Positions 1-9,083 are shown, counted from the stretch's first letter. The stretch: 64,000 nt of DNA from Oceanobacter antarcticus (GCF_044962685.1 NZ_JBBKTX010000001.1:248001-312000); one strand, 5' to 3'. Translations and numbers: made by a program. The notes: generated by a model not told the origin, from the letters alone.

Positions 1-2
1 TG

Positions 3-728
3 ATTATGCCGAATCTGATCGACTATTCATTGTGGGTCGCGATTCCGGCGGCTTTTCTGGTGTCGGGACTGATGGGAGTATTGATTGAACGACTGGTGAT
101 CCGTCACTTGCATGGTCGTCCGCTGGAAACCTTGCTGGCGACTTTTGGTATCAGTCTGATCCTGCAGCAGCTGGTGCGTAGCGTGTTTTCACCGCTGAAT
201 CGTCAGGTAGCTTCGCCAGAGTGGATGAGCGGCTCGGTGGAGATCAACCCGGTACTGTCGCTGACTCTGAACCGTCTGTACATCCTCGCCTTTGCCCTGC
301 TGGTGTTTTTTGCCCTGCAACTGATCCTGAAAAAAACCAATTTGGGCCTGAACGTGCGGGCGGTCTCGCAAAATCGTTCCATGGCCCGTGCCATGGGGGT
401 GCGTTCTGACCGCGTGGATGCAATGACCTTTGGTCTTGGCTCCGGTATCGCCGGTATCGCCGGGGTGGCGCTGAGTCAGCTCACCAACGTTGGCCCCAAC
501 CTCGGCCAGGCTTATATCATCGATTCGTTTATGGTGGTGGTGTTCGGCGGCGTCGGTAATTTGCTCGGTACGCTGGTGGCGGCTTTCTCGCTCGGTATTG
601 CCAACAAGTTCCTGGAGCCGGTGACCGGTGCCGTGCTGGCCAGTATTCTGGTGCTGGTATTTATCATTCTGTTTATCCAGAAACGTCCAAAAGGGCTGTT
701 TCCTCAAAAAGGGAGAGCGGCAGAATGA
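3..728 (+). CDS. urtB: Urea ABC transporter permease UrtB (5' end outside window)
   Basis: Inner-membrane permease of the UrtABCDE urea importer, a relative of the branched-chain amino-acid permease LivH. The frame is open to the left edge, so only the C-terminal ~240 residues are visible. They hold several hydrophobic segments, the cytoplasmic loop GLNVRAVSQNRSMARAMG that contacts the ATPases, and the typical tail RPKGLFPQKG. The stop overlaps the urtC start (ATGA, 725-728), which indicates translational coupling. Assignment to urea rather than amino acids rests on the urtCDE order and the urease genes that follow. Confidence 0.93.
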   Translation: MMPNLIDYSLWVAIPAAFLVSGLMGVLIERLVIRHLHGRPLETLLATFGISLILQQLVRSVFSPLNRQVASPEWMSGSVEINPVLSLTLNRLYILAFALLVFFALQLILKKTNLGLNVRAVSQNRSMARAMGVRSDRVDAMTFGLGSGIAGIAGVALSQLTNVGPNLGQAYIIDSFMVVVFGGVGNLLGTLVAAFSLGIANKFLEPVTGAVLASILVLVFIILFIQKRPKGLFPQKGRAAE

Positions 729-1894
729 ATGCACTTGCTGCTGTATTTCAGACCTTGCTGAAAAGCAAGGGTCAGCCTGGTGGCCGTGTTGCCCCCTTTG
801 TTATCCTGCTGTTGGTGGTGACGGTACTGGCGTCGGTCGCTAATCTGCTGATCCCGGAAACCTCGGCATTACATGTCAGTACCTACACTATTACCTTGCT
901 GGGCAAGTATCTCAGTTACGCCATGCTGGCACTGGCGGTGGATGTGATCTGGGGTTATTGCGGCATTCTCAGCCTTGGCCACGGTGCGTTTTTTGCGCTG
1001 GGTGGTTACGGTATGGGGATGTATCTGATGCGTCAGATTGGTGACCGGGGTGTGTACGGTAACCCGGAGCTACCCGATTTTATGGTGTTTCTCGACTGGC
1101 ACGAACTGCCCTGGTTCTGGCTCGGTATGGATCAGTTCTGGTTTGCCATGCTGATGGCGGTGGTGGTACCCGGTATTCTCGCTTATGTGTTTGGCTGGCT
1201 GGCATTTCGCTCACGGGTAACCGGGGTGTATCTGTCGATCATGACCCAGGCGCTCACTTATGCCTTGTTGCTGTCGTTCTTTCGTAATGAAATGGGTTTT
1301 GGTGGCAATAATGGTCTGACCGATTTCAAGGATATTCTCGGCTTCGATTTGCAGTCGGATACCACCCGAGTGGCGCTGTTTTTGATCACCGCACTGATGT
1401 TGTCGCTGACATTGATTACCAGTCACTGGATTATGAAGTCGCGGCTTGGCAAGGTGATTGTGGCGATTCGGGATGGCGAAGCCCGCGCCCGCTTTATCGG
1501 CTACCGCACCGAGCAGTACAAGGTCTGGCTATTTGTGTATTCCGCTGTGATAGCGGCCATTGCCGGTGCCTTGTATGTACCGCAGGTGGGCATTATCAAT
1601 CCGGGCGAGTTCTCGCCCATCAACTCGATTGAAGTGGTGATCTGGGTGGCGGTGGGTGGCCGTGGCACCTTGATTGGTGCGGTTATTGGCGCGCTGTTGG
1701 TGAACTATGCCAAAACCCGCTTCACCGCGATCATGCCGGATGGCTGGCTGTTCGCGCTGGGTGCCCTGTTTGTGCTGGTTACTCTGTATTTGCCCAAAGG
1801 CCTGATGGGTATTTATGGCCAGTTGCAACAGCGTTTTGCAACCCGGCCGGTTGCCCCGACGAAACCGACTACGACCGGGGAGGTGTCCTCATGA
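725..1894 (+). CDS. urtC: Urea ABC transporter permease UrtC
   Basis: Second membrane subunit of the urea importer, LivM family, 389 residues, a normal family length. About ten hydrophobic segments are visible. Diagnostic stretches are YAMLALAVDVIWGYCG near residue 75, the periplasmic insert around residues 110-140 typical of UrtC, GGNNGLTDF, and the ATPase-contact loop VAIRDGEARARFIGY. It ends with LYLPKGLMG as in LivM proteins. The gene overlaps urtB and urtD by four bases each, so urtBCDE is read as one transcript. Confidence 0.95.
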   Translation: MNALAAVFQTLLKSKGQPGGRVAPFVILLLVVTVLASVANLLIPETSALHVSTYTITLLGKYLSYAMLALAVDVIWGYCGILSLGHGAFFALGGYGMGMYLMRQIGDRGVYGNPELPDFMVFLDWHELPWFWLGMDQFWFAMLMAVVVPGILAYVFGWLAFRSRVTGVYLSIMTQALTYALLLSFFRNEMGFGGNNGLTDFKDILGFDLQSDTTRVALFLITALMLSLTLITSHWIMKSRLGKVIVAIRDGEARARFIGYRTEQYKVWLFVYSAVIAAIAGALYVPQVGIINPGEFSPINSIEVVIWVAVGGRGTLIGAVIGALLVNYAKTRFTAIMPDGWLFALGALFVLVTLYLPKGLMGIYGQLQQRFATRPVAPTKPTTTGEVSS

Positions 1895-2736
1895 GTGTGA
1901 TTGAAACAGTCTCTGATCAGGCTCGCGATGTGTTCCGGCCAGATCAGGTGTGGCCATTCCTGATGCCGAAGAAGCCCGAAATCAATGTCTCGCAGCAGGT
2001 GATCCTGTATGTCGAAGGGGTCAACCTCAGCTTCGATGGCTTCAAGGCACTCAACAATCTTAACCTGTATGTGAACGATGGCGAATTACGTTGCCTGATC
2101 GGTGCTAATGGTGCGGGTAAAACCACCATGATGGATGTGATTACCGGCAAGACCCAGCCGGATTCCGGCACCGTGTATTTTGGCAGTAACTACAATCTGC
2201 TCGACCGCTCGGAAGCAGAAATTGCCGAACTCGGCATTGGCCGTAAATTCCAGAAGCCTACGGTATTCGAAGCCCATAGTGTGTTTGACAACCTGGAATT
2301 GTCGCTCAAGTCCAACAAGGGGGTGATTCCGACGCTGTTTGCACGCCTCAGCCCGACCGAAATCGGCCGTATTGAAGAAGTGCTGGAAATCATCAGCCTG
2401 ACCGACCAGCGTTATATGCTGGCGGGAGCCTTGTCTCACGGGCAGAAGCAATGGTTGGAAATCGGCATGTTATTGATGGCGCAGCCGAGGTTGTTGCTGG
2501 TGGATGAGCCGGTGGCCGGGATGACGCCACAGGAAACCGAACGTACCGCCGAGCTGCTGACCTCGCTGGCGGGAGAGCACACGGTCATCGTGGTGGAGCA
2601 CGATATGGAATTTGTCCGCAGCATTGCCCGTACTGTCACTGTCTTGCACCAGGGCTCGGTGCTGGCAGAAGGCACCATGGATCAGGTACAGAACAACCGT
2701 GACGTGATTGAAGTGTATTTGGGGGAAGAAGCATGA
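1891..2736 (+). CDS. urtD: Urea ABC transporter ATP-binding protein UrtD
   Basis: LivG-type ATPase of the urea importer, 281 residues. An N-terminal extension of about 40 residues precedes the ABC domain, as is common in UrtD. Walker A is GANGAGKTT, the signature region reads LSHGQKQWLEIGM in place of LSGGQ (usual for this subfamily), Walker B is LLLVDEPVAGM, and the switch His lies in VVEHDMEFV. It overlaps urtC and urtE by four bases. UrtD and UrtE form the cytoplasmic ATPase heterodimer. Confidence 0.95.
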   Translation: MSVIETVSDQARDVFRPDQVWPFLMPKKPEINVSQQVILYVEGVNLSFDGFKALNNLNLYVNDGELRCLIGANGAGKTTMMDVITGKTQPDSGTVYFGSNYNLLDRSEAEIAELGIGRKFQKPTVFEAHSVFDNLELSLKSNKGVIPTLFARLSPTEIGRIEEVLEIISLTDQRYMLAGALSHGQKQWLEIGMLLMAQPRLLLVDEPVAGMTPQETERTAELLTSLAGEHTVIVVEHDMEFVRSIARTVTVLHQGSVLAEGTMDQVQNNRDVIEVYLGEEA

Positions 2737-3455
2737 TTGCCATCAACAAGGTTAACCAGCTGTATGGCGGCACCCAGATTCTGTGGGAACTCGACCTCAC
2801 TATCGAAAAAGGCTCCTGTACTTGCATCATGGGTCGTAATGGCGTCGGTAAAACCACCTTGCTGAAATGCCTGATGGGGCTGTTGCCCATCTCCACGGGT
2901 GAGATTTTGCTTAACGGCGAACCGTTGCATAAAAAGAACGCCGAAGCCCGTGCCGTGGCGGGTATCGGCTATGTGCCTCAAGGACGCGACATTTTTCCGA
3001 TGCTGACGGTTGAAGAGAACTTGCGGATTGGTCTGCCGATTCGCAAGCAACGGCTGAAAATGCTTGGTTGTCATGATGATTCTGCCGAGATTCCGGCAAA
3101 AATATTCGAGCTGTTCCCGGTATTAAAAGAAATGCTGCATCGTCGGGGCGGCGATTTGTCCGGTGGCCAGCAACAGCAACTGGCCATTGGTCGGGCGCTG
3201 GTGATCGAACCCAATGTACTGATTCTGGACGAACCCAACGAAGGTATTCAGCCTAATATCGTCAAGCAGATTGGCGACGTGATTCTCAAACTGAACGAGG
3301 AAGAAGGTCTGACGGTGATTCTGGTTGAACAGAAACTCGGCTTCGCCCGACGGGTCGGCAAGGAGTTCCGTTTGATGGAAAAAGGCCGTGTGGTTGCCAG
3401 TGACAAGATGGCCAATTTGAACGATGCACTGATTCGGCAATATCTGGCAGTATGA
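2733..3455 (+). CDS. urtE: Urea ABC transporter ATP-binding protein UrtE
   Basis: LivF-type ATPase, 240 residues. Walker A is GRNGVGKTT, the signature is LSGGQQQQLAIGRAL, Walker B is LILDEPNEGIQPNI, and the switch region is VEQKLGFAR. The stretch EGIQPNIV is characteristic of UrtE. It ends the transporter part of the cluster, only 49 bases before ureD, so transporter and urease genes may share a transcript. Confidence 0.95.
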   Translation: MIAINKVNQLYGGTQILWELDLTIEKGSCTCIMGRNGVGKTTLLKCLMGLLPISTGEILLNGEPLHKKNAEARAVAGIGYVPQGRDIFPMLTVEENLRIGLPIRKQRLKMLGCHDDSAEIPAKIFELFPVLKEMLHRRGGDLSGGQQQQLAIGRALVIEPNVLILDEPNEGIQPNIVKQIGDVILKLNEEEGLTVILVEQKLGFARRVGKEFRLMEKGRVVASDKMANLNDALIRQYLAV

Positions 3456-3504
3456 TGGCAAGCAGTTCCCCGTTATCGCAAGGTCGGATCAAGGAGTACG
3501 CGGC

Positions 3505-4467
3505 ATGAATATGCCGGTTGAACAGCCATCACAAGAACCACAACAAGAGCCAGGACAAGAGCCGTCACCCGCCTTACGGGTGACGCCATCGCGCTGGAAT
3601 GCCTCACTGGCGTTAGGTATAACCAGAACCCCTCGTGGTTCGGTGTTGAAAAGCAACGTCCACCAGGGGCCTTTGTATGTGCAAAAGCCTTTCTACCCGG
3701 AAGGGCGAGAGCTGGCGCATCTTTATCTGCTGCATCCGCCGGGTGGTATGGTGTCGGGCGATACGCTGGCCATTGCCGTCAATCTGGGTGACGCTGCAGC
3801 AGCGCTGCTAACCACCCCCGGTGCGGGTCGAGCCTATAAGGCGCGTGCCGACAAAACCCCACAACGACAGAATCTCCGTTTTGAGCTGGCCGCACAGGCC
3901 ACGCTGGAATGGCTGCCGCTGGAAAGCATTATTTACCCGGATGCCAATACCCGGCTGGATACCGACGTTTACCTTGCAGAAGGGGCGCGTTATATCGGCT
4001 GGGAAGTGACCTGCCTGGGCTTGCCCGCATCGAACCAGCCCTTCACCGCCACCAGTTCATTCAGCCAGAATCTCAATCTCTATCGTCATGGTCGCCTGGT
4101 GTTGCGGGAGCGATTGCAGGTGCATGGCGATCAGGGTATTTACCGCGCCATGACCGGGCTGCAATCCATGCCCATTAGCGGCATGATGGTGGCGGGGCCT
4201 TTCTCTCCAGACGGTAGGGATTACGACTCGGATAGCAAGACGCTGCTGAGTGACGAAGTGATCGGCCAGCTGCGTGCCTTGTTGGAAACGGACGGATCTG
4301 GAAAAACATATCTAACAGGTGTTACTCTTAATCGTGATTTTCTGATCATTCGTTACCTTGGTCATTGTTCGGCCCAGGCTCGCGCATTGTTTACCCGCTG
4401 CTGGCAGGAAATTCGCCCGCTGCTGATTGGGCGTCAGGCCTGCGCTCCGAGAATCTGGGCGACCTGA
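3505..4467 (+). CDS. ureD: Urease accessory protein UreD
   Basis: Cytoplasmic chaperone that binds apo-urease and recruits UreF and UreG for nickel insertion. 320 residues. Family landmarks include HPPGGMVSGD, the TTPGAGRAYK segment, and LEWLPLESIIYPDA. The first ~25 residues form a Gln/Glu/Pro-rich repeat (QEPQQEPGQEP) not shared by most UreD proteins; start is ATG after AAGGAGT at ~3490. It lies first in the urease set, as usual. Confidence 0.95.
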   Translation: MNMPVEQPSQEPQQEPGQEPSPALRVTPSRWNASLALGITRTPRGSVLKSNVHQGPLYVQKPFYPEGRELAHLYLLHPPGGMVSGDTLAIAVNLGDAAAALLTTPGAGRAYKARADKTPQRQNLRFELAAQATLEWLPLESIIYPDANTRLDTDVYLAEGARYIGWEVTCLGLPASNQPFTATSSFSQNLNLYRHGRLVLRERLQVHGDQGIYRAMTGLQSMPISGMMVAGPFSPDGRDYDSDSKTLLSDEVIGQLRALLETDGSGKTYLTGVTLNRDFLIIRYLGHCSAQARALFTRCWQEIRPLLIGRQACAPRIWAT

Positions 4468-4515
4468 ACGGCTGTCCCAACCTGAATAACAAGACCACCA
4501 TCAAAGAGGTCCGGC

Positions 4516-4818
4516 ATGGAACTACTGCCAAGAGAAAAAGACAAGCTGCTGATCTTCACCGCCGCGCTGCTGGCCGAGCGACGACTGAATCGCGGCCTGA
4601 AGCTCAACTATCCCGAAGCCATGGCCTACATCACCATGGAAATTATCGAAGGTGCCCGTGACGGTAAAACCGTTGCCGAATTGATGAGCTACGGCAAAAC
4701 CCTGCTCAGCACCGAGCAGGTGATGGACGGCGTGGCAGAACTGATTCACGAAGTGCAGGTGGAAGCCACCTTCCCGGATGGCACCAAGCTGGTGACGGTT
4801 CACGAACCGATTTGTTAG
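4516..4818 (+). CDS. ureA: Urease gamma subunit UreA
   Basis: Smallest structural subunit of urease, exactly 100 residues as in Klebsiella-type enzymes. It begins MELLPREKDKLLIFTAALLA and ends TKLVTVHEPIC; the segment NYPEAMAYI is strongly conserved. AAAGAGG lies ~6 bases before the ATG. It is a separate gene here, unlike the gamma-beta fusions of Helicobacter. About 120 bases containing palindromic repeats separate it from the ureB part of the next gene. Confidence 0.97.
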   Translation: MELLPREKDKLLIFTAALLAERRLNRGLKLNYPEAMAYITMEIIEGARDGKTVAELMSYGKTLLSTEQVMDGVAELIHEVQVEATFPDGTKLVTVHEPIC

Positions 4819-4938
4819 GCCGCTGGGCATACCACGCGAGCCGTGGAAGCCAGAAGAGAAAATGCCAAGGCTGCTCTCGTTCCCACGCTCCGCGTGGTAA
4901 TGCAAACAGCAAACCCTATCCACCACAGGGAGACACAG
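4819..4938. repeat. Intergenic palindromic repeats upstream of ureB/C
   Basis: The spacer between ureA and ureB/C holds short hairpins of a CCACG...CGTGG type. One is at about 4831-4845, the other (CGTTCCCACGCTCCGCG...) at 4879-4903 with stem CCACGC/GCGTGG. A related motif recurs after the gene near 7021-7105. They look like a REP-like dispersed palindrome family. The spacer is open in the ureB frame back to 4843, but the start at 4939 has the ribosome site. Confidence 0.55.
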
Positions 4939-6999
4939 ATGTTTATTCCAGGTGAAATACAAGCCGTCAGCGGTGACATTGAACTGAACGTTGGCCGTAA
5001 AACCCTGACGCTCCGGGTTGAAAACACCGGTGACCGTCCCATTCAGGTCGGTTCTCACTATCATTTTGCTGAAACCAATCCGGCGCTCAGCTTCGACCGC
5101 GACGCTGCCTTGGGCTTCCATCTTAATATCGCTTCTGGAACGGCCGTGCGGTTTGAACCCGGCCAGGGTCGCGATGTCGAGCTGGTGGAGTTTGCTGGCA
5201 AGCGCGAAATTTACGGATTTCGTGGCGAAGTGATGGGCAAGCTGCCGGCCGCTGAAGGTGCAGACGACCATACGGTCACGGTCAAAATGGATCGCACCGC
5301 TTATGCCCAGATGTTCGGGCCGACCGTTGGCGACAAAGTCCGCCTGGGTGATACCGACCTGTGGATTGAGGTAGAAAAAGACTTCACCGTCTATGGTGAT
5401 GAAGTGAAATTCGGCGGCGGTAAGGTGATCCGCGATGGCATGGGTCAGAGCCAGGTGCTGAATAATCCAGCCGACGGTGAACCGGCGATGGATCTGGTGA
5501 TCACCAACGCGCTGGTACTGGATCACTGGGGCGTGGTTAAAGGTGACGTCGGCATCAAGAACGGTCGTATTGTAAAAGTCGGCAAAGCCGGTAACCCGGA
5601 TGTGCAAGCCGGAGTGGATATTATTGTTGGCCCGGGTACGGAAGTGATTGCCGGTGAAGGTTCGATCCTGACGGCGGGTGGCATCGATGCCCATATTCAC
5701 TTTATTTGCCCGCAACAAATCGAAGAAGCCCTGATGAGCGGCGTCACCACCATGATTGGTGGTGGTACTGGCCCGGCCACTGGCACCAATGCCACCACCT
5801 GTACGCCGGGGCCATGGTATCTGGCCAAGATGATCCAGAGCACCGACGATATGCCGATGAATCTCGGCTTTCTGGGTAAGGGGAATGCCAGCCTGCCGGA
5901 CGCCCTGGCAGAACAGCTGGAAGCCGGCGCTTGTGGCCTGAAGCTGCACGAAGACTGGGGCACCACACCCGCCGCCATCGATTGTTGCCTGAGCGTGGCA
6001 GAACAATACGATGTGCAGGTCGCGATTCATACCGACACCCTGAATGAATCCGGTTTTGTTGATGACACCATCGGGGCCTTCAAGGATCGGGTGATTCACA
6101 CCTATCACACCGAAGGTGCCGGTGGCGGCCATGCACCGGATATTATCCGTGCCTGTTCCTATCCCAATGTGCTGCCGTCATCCACCAACCCGACCCGGCC
6201 CTACACGGTGAACACGGTGGATGAACACCTCGACATGCTGATGGTATGTCACCATCTGGATACCTCGATCCCGGAAGATGTTGCCTTTGCCGATTCCCGC
6301 ATTCGCAAGGAGACCATTGCGGCTGAAGATATCTTCCACGATCGCGGTGCCTTTTCGATGATCTCGTCCGACTCTCAGGCCATGGGCCGGGTAGGGGAGG
6401 TGGTGACGCGTACTTGGCAAACTGCCCATAAAATGAAGCAACAGTTCGGTTTCTTGCCCGAAGACAAGGCTCTGGGCAGCGACAACTTCCGCGCCCGCCG
6501 TTACATTGCCAAATACACCATCAATCCGGCGATTACCCACGGTATCTCTCATGAGGTGGGCTCTATCGAACCGGGCAAACTGGCGGATCTGGTGCTGTGG
6601 AAACCGGCGTTTTTTGGTATCAAACCCTCGATGATCATCAAGGGTGGCATGATTGCGGCCGCACAAATGGGCGATCCGAATGCCTCCATTCCCACTCCGC
6701 AGCCAGTGCATTACCGGCCGATGTTTGGTGCCCATGGTTCCGCTGCGGCAAAAACCTCCTTCACCATGGTGTCGCAAGCGGCGCTGGATAGCGGTCTGAA
6801 AGAACAACTGGGCATCAAGCGTGAACTGGTGGTCTGTAAAAATACCCGCAATATTCGCAAAAGCGATATGGTGCATAACAGCTGGCAACCCAACATCACC
6901 GTCGATCCGCAAACCTATGAAGTGCGAGCCGACGGAGAACTGCTGACCTGTGAACCAGCCACCGAGTTACCACTGGCGCAGTTGTACACGCTATTTTGA
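4939..6999 (+). CDS. ureBC: Fused urease beta-alpha subunit (UreB-UreC)
   Basis: Catalytic and beta parts of urease, which hydrolyses urea to ammonia and carbamate, in one 686-codon frame. AGGGAGA (4927-4933) precedes the ATG. Residues ~1-103 are a complete UreB (from MFIPGEIQ to YGFRGEVMGKL); a ~13-residue link then runs into UreC from MDRTAYAQMFGPTVGDKV (residue 117) to the end. Active-site features are intact: carbamylated Lys335 in LKLHEDWG, HTYHTEGAGGGHAPD, and the flap Cys437 in CHHLD. Normally these are two genes of ~105 and ~570 residues. The internal ATG at 5287 is in frame but has no ribosome-binding site, so separate initiation looks unlikely though not excluded. Confidence 0.93.
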   Translation: MFIPGEIQAVSGDIELNVGRKTLTLRVENTGDRPIQVGSHYHFAETNPALSFDRDAALGFHLNIASGTAVRFEPGQGRDVELVEFAGKREIYGFRGEVMGKLPAAEGADDHTVTVKMDRTAYAQMFGPTVGDKVRLGDTDLWIEVEKDFTVYGDEVKFGGGKVIRDGMGQSQVLNNPADGEPAMDLVITNALVLDHWGVVKGDVGIKNGRIVKVGKAGNPDVQAGVDIIVGPGTEVIAGEGSILTAGGIDAHIHFICPQQIEEALMSGVTTMIGGGTGPATGTNATTCTPGPWYLAKMIQSTDDMPMNLGFLGKGNASLPDALAEQLEAGACGLKLHEDWGTTPAAIDCCLSVAEQYDVQVAIHTDTLNESGFVDDTIGAFKDRVIHTYHTEGAGGGHAPDIIRACSYPNVLPSSTNPTRPYTVNTVDEHLDMLMVCHHLDTSIPEDVAFADSRIRKETIAAEDIFHDRGAFSMISSDSQAMGRVGEVVTRTWQTAHKMKQQFGFLPEDKALGSDNFRARRYIAKYTINPAITHGISHEVGSIEPGKLADLVLWKPAFFGIKPSMIIKGGMIAAAQMGDPNASIPTPQPVHYRPMFGAHGSAAAKTSFTMVSQAALDSGLKEQLGIKRELVVCKNTRNIRKSDMVHNSWQPNITVDPQTYEVRADGELLTCEPATELPLAQLYTLF

Positions 7000-7020
7000 T
7001 TGCGCTGTTCTGACTCAGCA

Positions 7021-7105
7021 GGCCGTTCCCACGCCGGAGCGTGAGAACGGCCGGCAACGGGAATAACGATTTGAATACTGGCCCCCACGCTCCGGTGTGG
7101 TAGCC
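7021..7105. repeat. Palindromic repeats between ureB/C and ureE
   Basis: Positions 7021-7052 form a hairpin with 14-base arms (one mismatch) around a CGGA loop, containing GTTCCCACGC. A second, weaker CCACGC...GTGTGG palindrome lies at 7085-7100. Both resemble the repeat at 4879-4903. The first could also stabilise or end the ureB/C transcript, but no T run follows. Confidence 0.5.
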
Positions 7106-7120
7106 AATCCGGAGAAATCC

Positions 7121-7690
7121 ATGTTGGAGATTTACGAACGCCTGGGAACCGATGCCGCTGGCCCGATTTACGCCACGGTTTGCCTGACCCATGAACAACG
7201 TGACCGGGGGCGTTTACGCCTGACCAGTACGGACGGCGAAGAAGTACGGGTATTTCTGGAACGTGGTAAACCCTTGCTGGTCGGTGAGTTTTTGAAAACC
7301 CAGTGCGGCAAAATTGTACAGGTAGACGGCGCGATAGAAGCCGTTGCCGCAGCCACTTGTGACGACTGGCGTACCTTTGCCCGTGCCTGTTATCACCTTG
7401 GCAATCGCCATGTGAAACTGCAGGTGGGAGATCGCTGGTTACGTATTACTCCCGATCATGTGTTAGAGGAAATGCTGGTGTTGCTGGGACTGACCATCAC
7501 ACCGACGGAAGCGGTGTTTGTGCCGGAGTCGGGTGCCTATTCCAATGGTGGTCATTCACACGGTCATTCGCACGGTCCGCACGGTCATGCTCACAGCCAC
7601 GAGCAGGCGCATGAGCACGCACATGATGATCAACACAACGGGAAGCACGACGATCAACATGAGCATGGCCATGACCATCAGCACCACTGA
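7121..7690 (+). CDS. ureE: Urease accessory protein UreE (nickel metallochaperone)
   Basis: Delivers nickel to the UreG-UreF-UreD complex. 189 residues from the ATG at 7121, chosen because GGAG (7111-7114) lies six bases upstream; an upstream GTG is poorer. The N-terminal UreE fold (ERLG, LTHEQRDRGRL) and the C-terminal metal-binding domain with CYHLGNRHVKLQVGD are present. The last ~45 residues are a His-rich tail (HSHGHSHGPHGHAHSHE and onward) of the nickel-storing kind seen in Klebsiella UreE. The 3' end overlaps ureF. Confidence 0.95.
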   Translation: MLEIYERLGTDAAGPIYATVCLTHEQRDRGRLRLTSTDGEEVRVFLERGKPLLVGEFLKTQCGKIVQVDGAIEAVAAATCDDWRTFARACYHLGNRHVKLQVGDRWLRITPDHVLEEMLVLLGLTITPTEAVFVPESGAYSNGGHSHGHSHGPHGHAHSHEQAHEHAHDDQHNGKHDDQHEHGHDHQHH

Positions 7691-8396
7691 TTCGGTCGTG
7701 GTTGATACCACCCTGGCGGCTGCGTCACCCTTGAGTGATATGGGTCTGATCCGCTTGATGCAGCTGTGCTCGGTGAGTTTGCCGGTGGGAGGTTACGCCT
7801 TCTCCCACGGCATGGAATACGCCATTGATGCCGGCTGGATTACCAAAGCGCCTCAGGTGAGCCAGTGGGTGAATGAGCAGTTGCAACACAGCCTGTCAGC
7901 GACTGATTTGCCGGTGTTACGACGGTGTATGGCGGCGATCGCCAGTGGTGATCTGGCTGAACTGGTACGGCTGAATGATCTGCTATTGGCCTGTCGAGAA
8001 ACGCGTGAATTACGGCTGACCGACACCGCCATGGGAGAAGCGTTACACCGTTTGTTAACCAGCCTCGGTTTTGAGCTGCCGTTTGCCAAAGGCGAGCCGG
8101 TCAGCTTTGTCTGCCTGTTTGCATTGGCGGCTGGTGAGTGGGGGATTCCTTACCGTTCGGCGGCGCTGGGATTTTTATGGTCCTGGCTGGAAAACCAGAT
8201 AGCGGCAGCCACCAAACTGGTGCCACTAGGGCAAACCCAGGCGCAACAATTACTCGGTGAGTTGCAACCCGCTCTGCAACGAGCGTTAGAATACGCAGAC
8301 ACCCTGGATGACGATGAAATTGGAGCGGGCCTGCCAGCCCTGGCTATTGCCAGCTCCCAACATGAACATATGTATTCGCGCCTGTTCCGCTCCTGA
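7659..8396 (+). CDS. ureF: Urease accessory protein UreF
   Basis: Part of the UreD-UreF-UreG activation complex; thought to control the UreG GTPase step. Recognised by LIRLMQLCSVSLPVGGYAFS, the paired helices, and LPALAIASSQHEHMYSRLFRS at the C-terminus. Start choice is uncertain: in-frame ATGs at 7659, 7665 and 7671 all fall within the His-tail codons of ureE, with GGAAG at 7641-7645; 7739 is a further option. The first ATG is used here, giving 245 residues with a short overlap in another frame. Confidence 0.9.
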   Translation: MSMAMTISTTDSVVVDTTLAAASPLSDMGLIRLMQLCSVSLPVGGYAFSHGMEYAIDAGWITKAPQVSQWVNEQLQHSLSATDLPVLRRCMAAIASGDLAELVRLNDLLLACRETRELRLTDTAMGEALHRLLTSLGFELPFAKGEPVSFVCLFALAAGEWGIPYRSAALGFLWSWLENQIAAATKLVPLGQTQAQQLLGELQPALQRALEYADTLDDDEIGAGLPALAIASSQHEHMYSRLFRS

Positions 8397-8435
8397 AGCA
8401 ACGGGCCGGTGTTACCAAGACAAGGGGAATTTTTT

Positions 8436-9083
8436 ATGTCGAAACCAAAACAGACACTGCGCATTGGCGTTGGCGGCCCGGTTGGCTCGGGCAAAACCGC
8501 CTTGCTGCGTTCTCTTTGCACGGCGATGCGTGACTACTACGATATTGCAGTCGTCACCAACGACATTTACACCAAGGAAGACGCCAAATTCCTCACCGAA
8601 AACGAGGCGCTCAGCGCTGATCGTATTCTCGGGGTGGAAACGGGCGGCTGTCCGCATACCGCCATTCGTGAAGACGCTTCCATGAACCTGGCTGCCATCG
8701 ATCAGCTGCTGGCACGACACGGTGCGCTGGACGTGGTCTTTGTCGAAAGTGGCGGTGATAACCTCAGTGCCACCTTCAGCCCGGAACTGTCAGACCTGAC
8801 CCTGTATGTGATTGACGTATCGGCAGGTGACAAGATTCCACGCAAGGGTGGCCCTGGTATTACCAAGTCGGACTTGCTGATCATCAACAAAACCGATCTG
8901 GCTCCGCTGGTGGGTGCCTCGCTGGAGGTGATGGCGCGGGATGCCAAAAAGATGCGTGGCGAGCGGCCGTTTGTGTTCTCCAACCTGAAAAAAGCCCAGG
9001 GCCTGGACGACATCATTCATTTTATTGTGACCGAAGGCATGCTGGAGCAGAAAACGATTCCGCCAGCCAAAGCGGTGGTTTGA
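8436..9083 (+). CDS. ureG: Urease accessory GTPase UreG
   Basis: SIMIBI-class GTPase that powers nickel insertion into urease. 215 residues from the ATG at 8436, with AAGGGG eight bases upstream. P-loop GPVGSGKT at residues 14-21, metal-binding GGCPHTAIREDAS, SGGDNLSATFSPELSD, and the base-specificity motif NKTDLAP are all intact. Lies 39 bases after ureF. Confidence 0.97.
   Translation: MSKPKQTLRIGVGGPVGSGKTALLRSLCTAMRDYYDIAVVTNDIYTKEDAKFLTENEALSADRILGVETGGCPHTAIREDASMNLAAIDQLLARHGALDVVFVESGGDNLSATFSPELSDLTLYVIDVSAGDKIPRKGGPGITKSDLLIINKTDLAPLVGASLEVMARDAKKMRGERPFVFSNLKKAQGLDDIIHFIVTEGMLEQKTIPPAKAVV

Noticed and set aside
5287..6999. Separate ureC gene starting at the internal ATG
   Set aside because: The ATG is in frame with UreB, but there is no ribosome-binding site and no stop between the two parts, so a fusion is the simpler reading.
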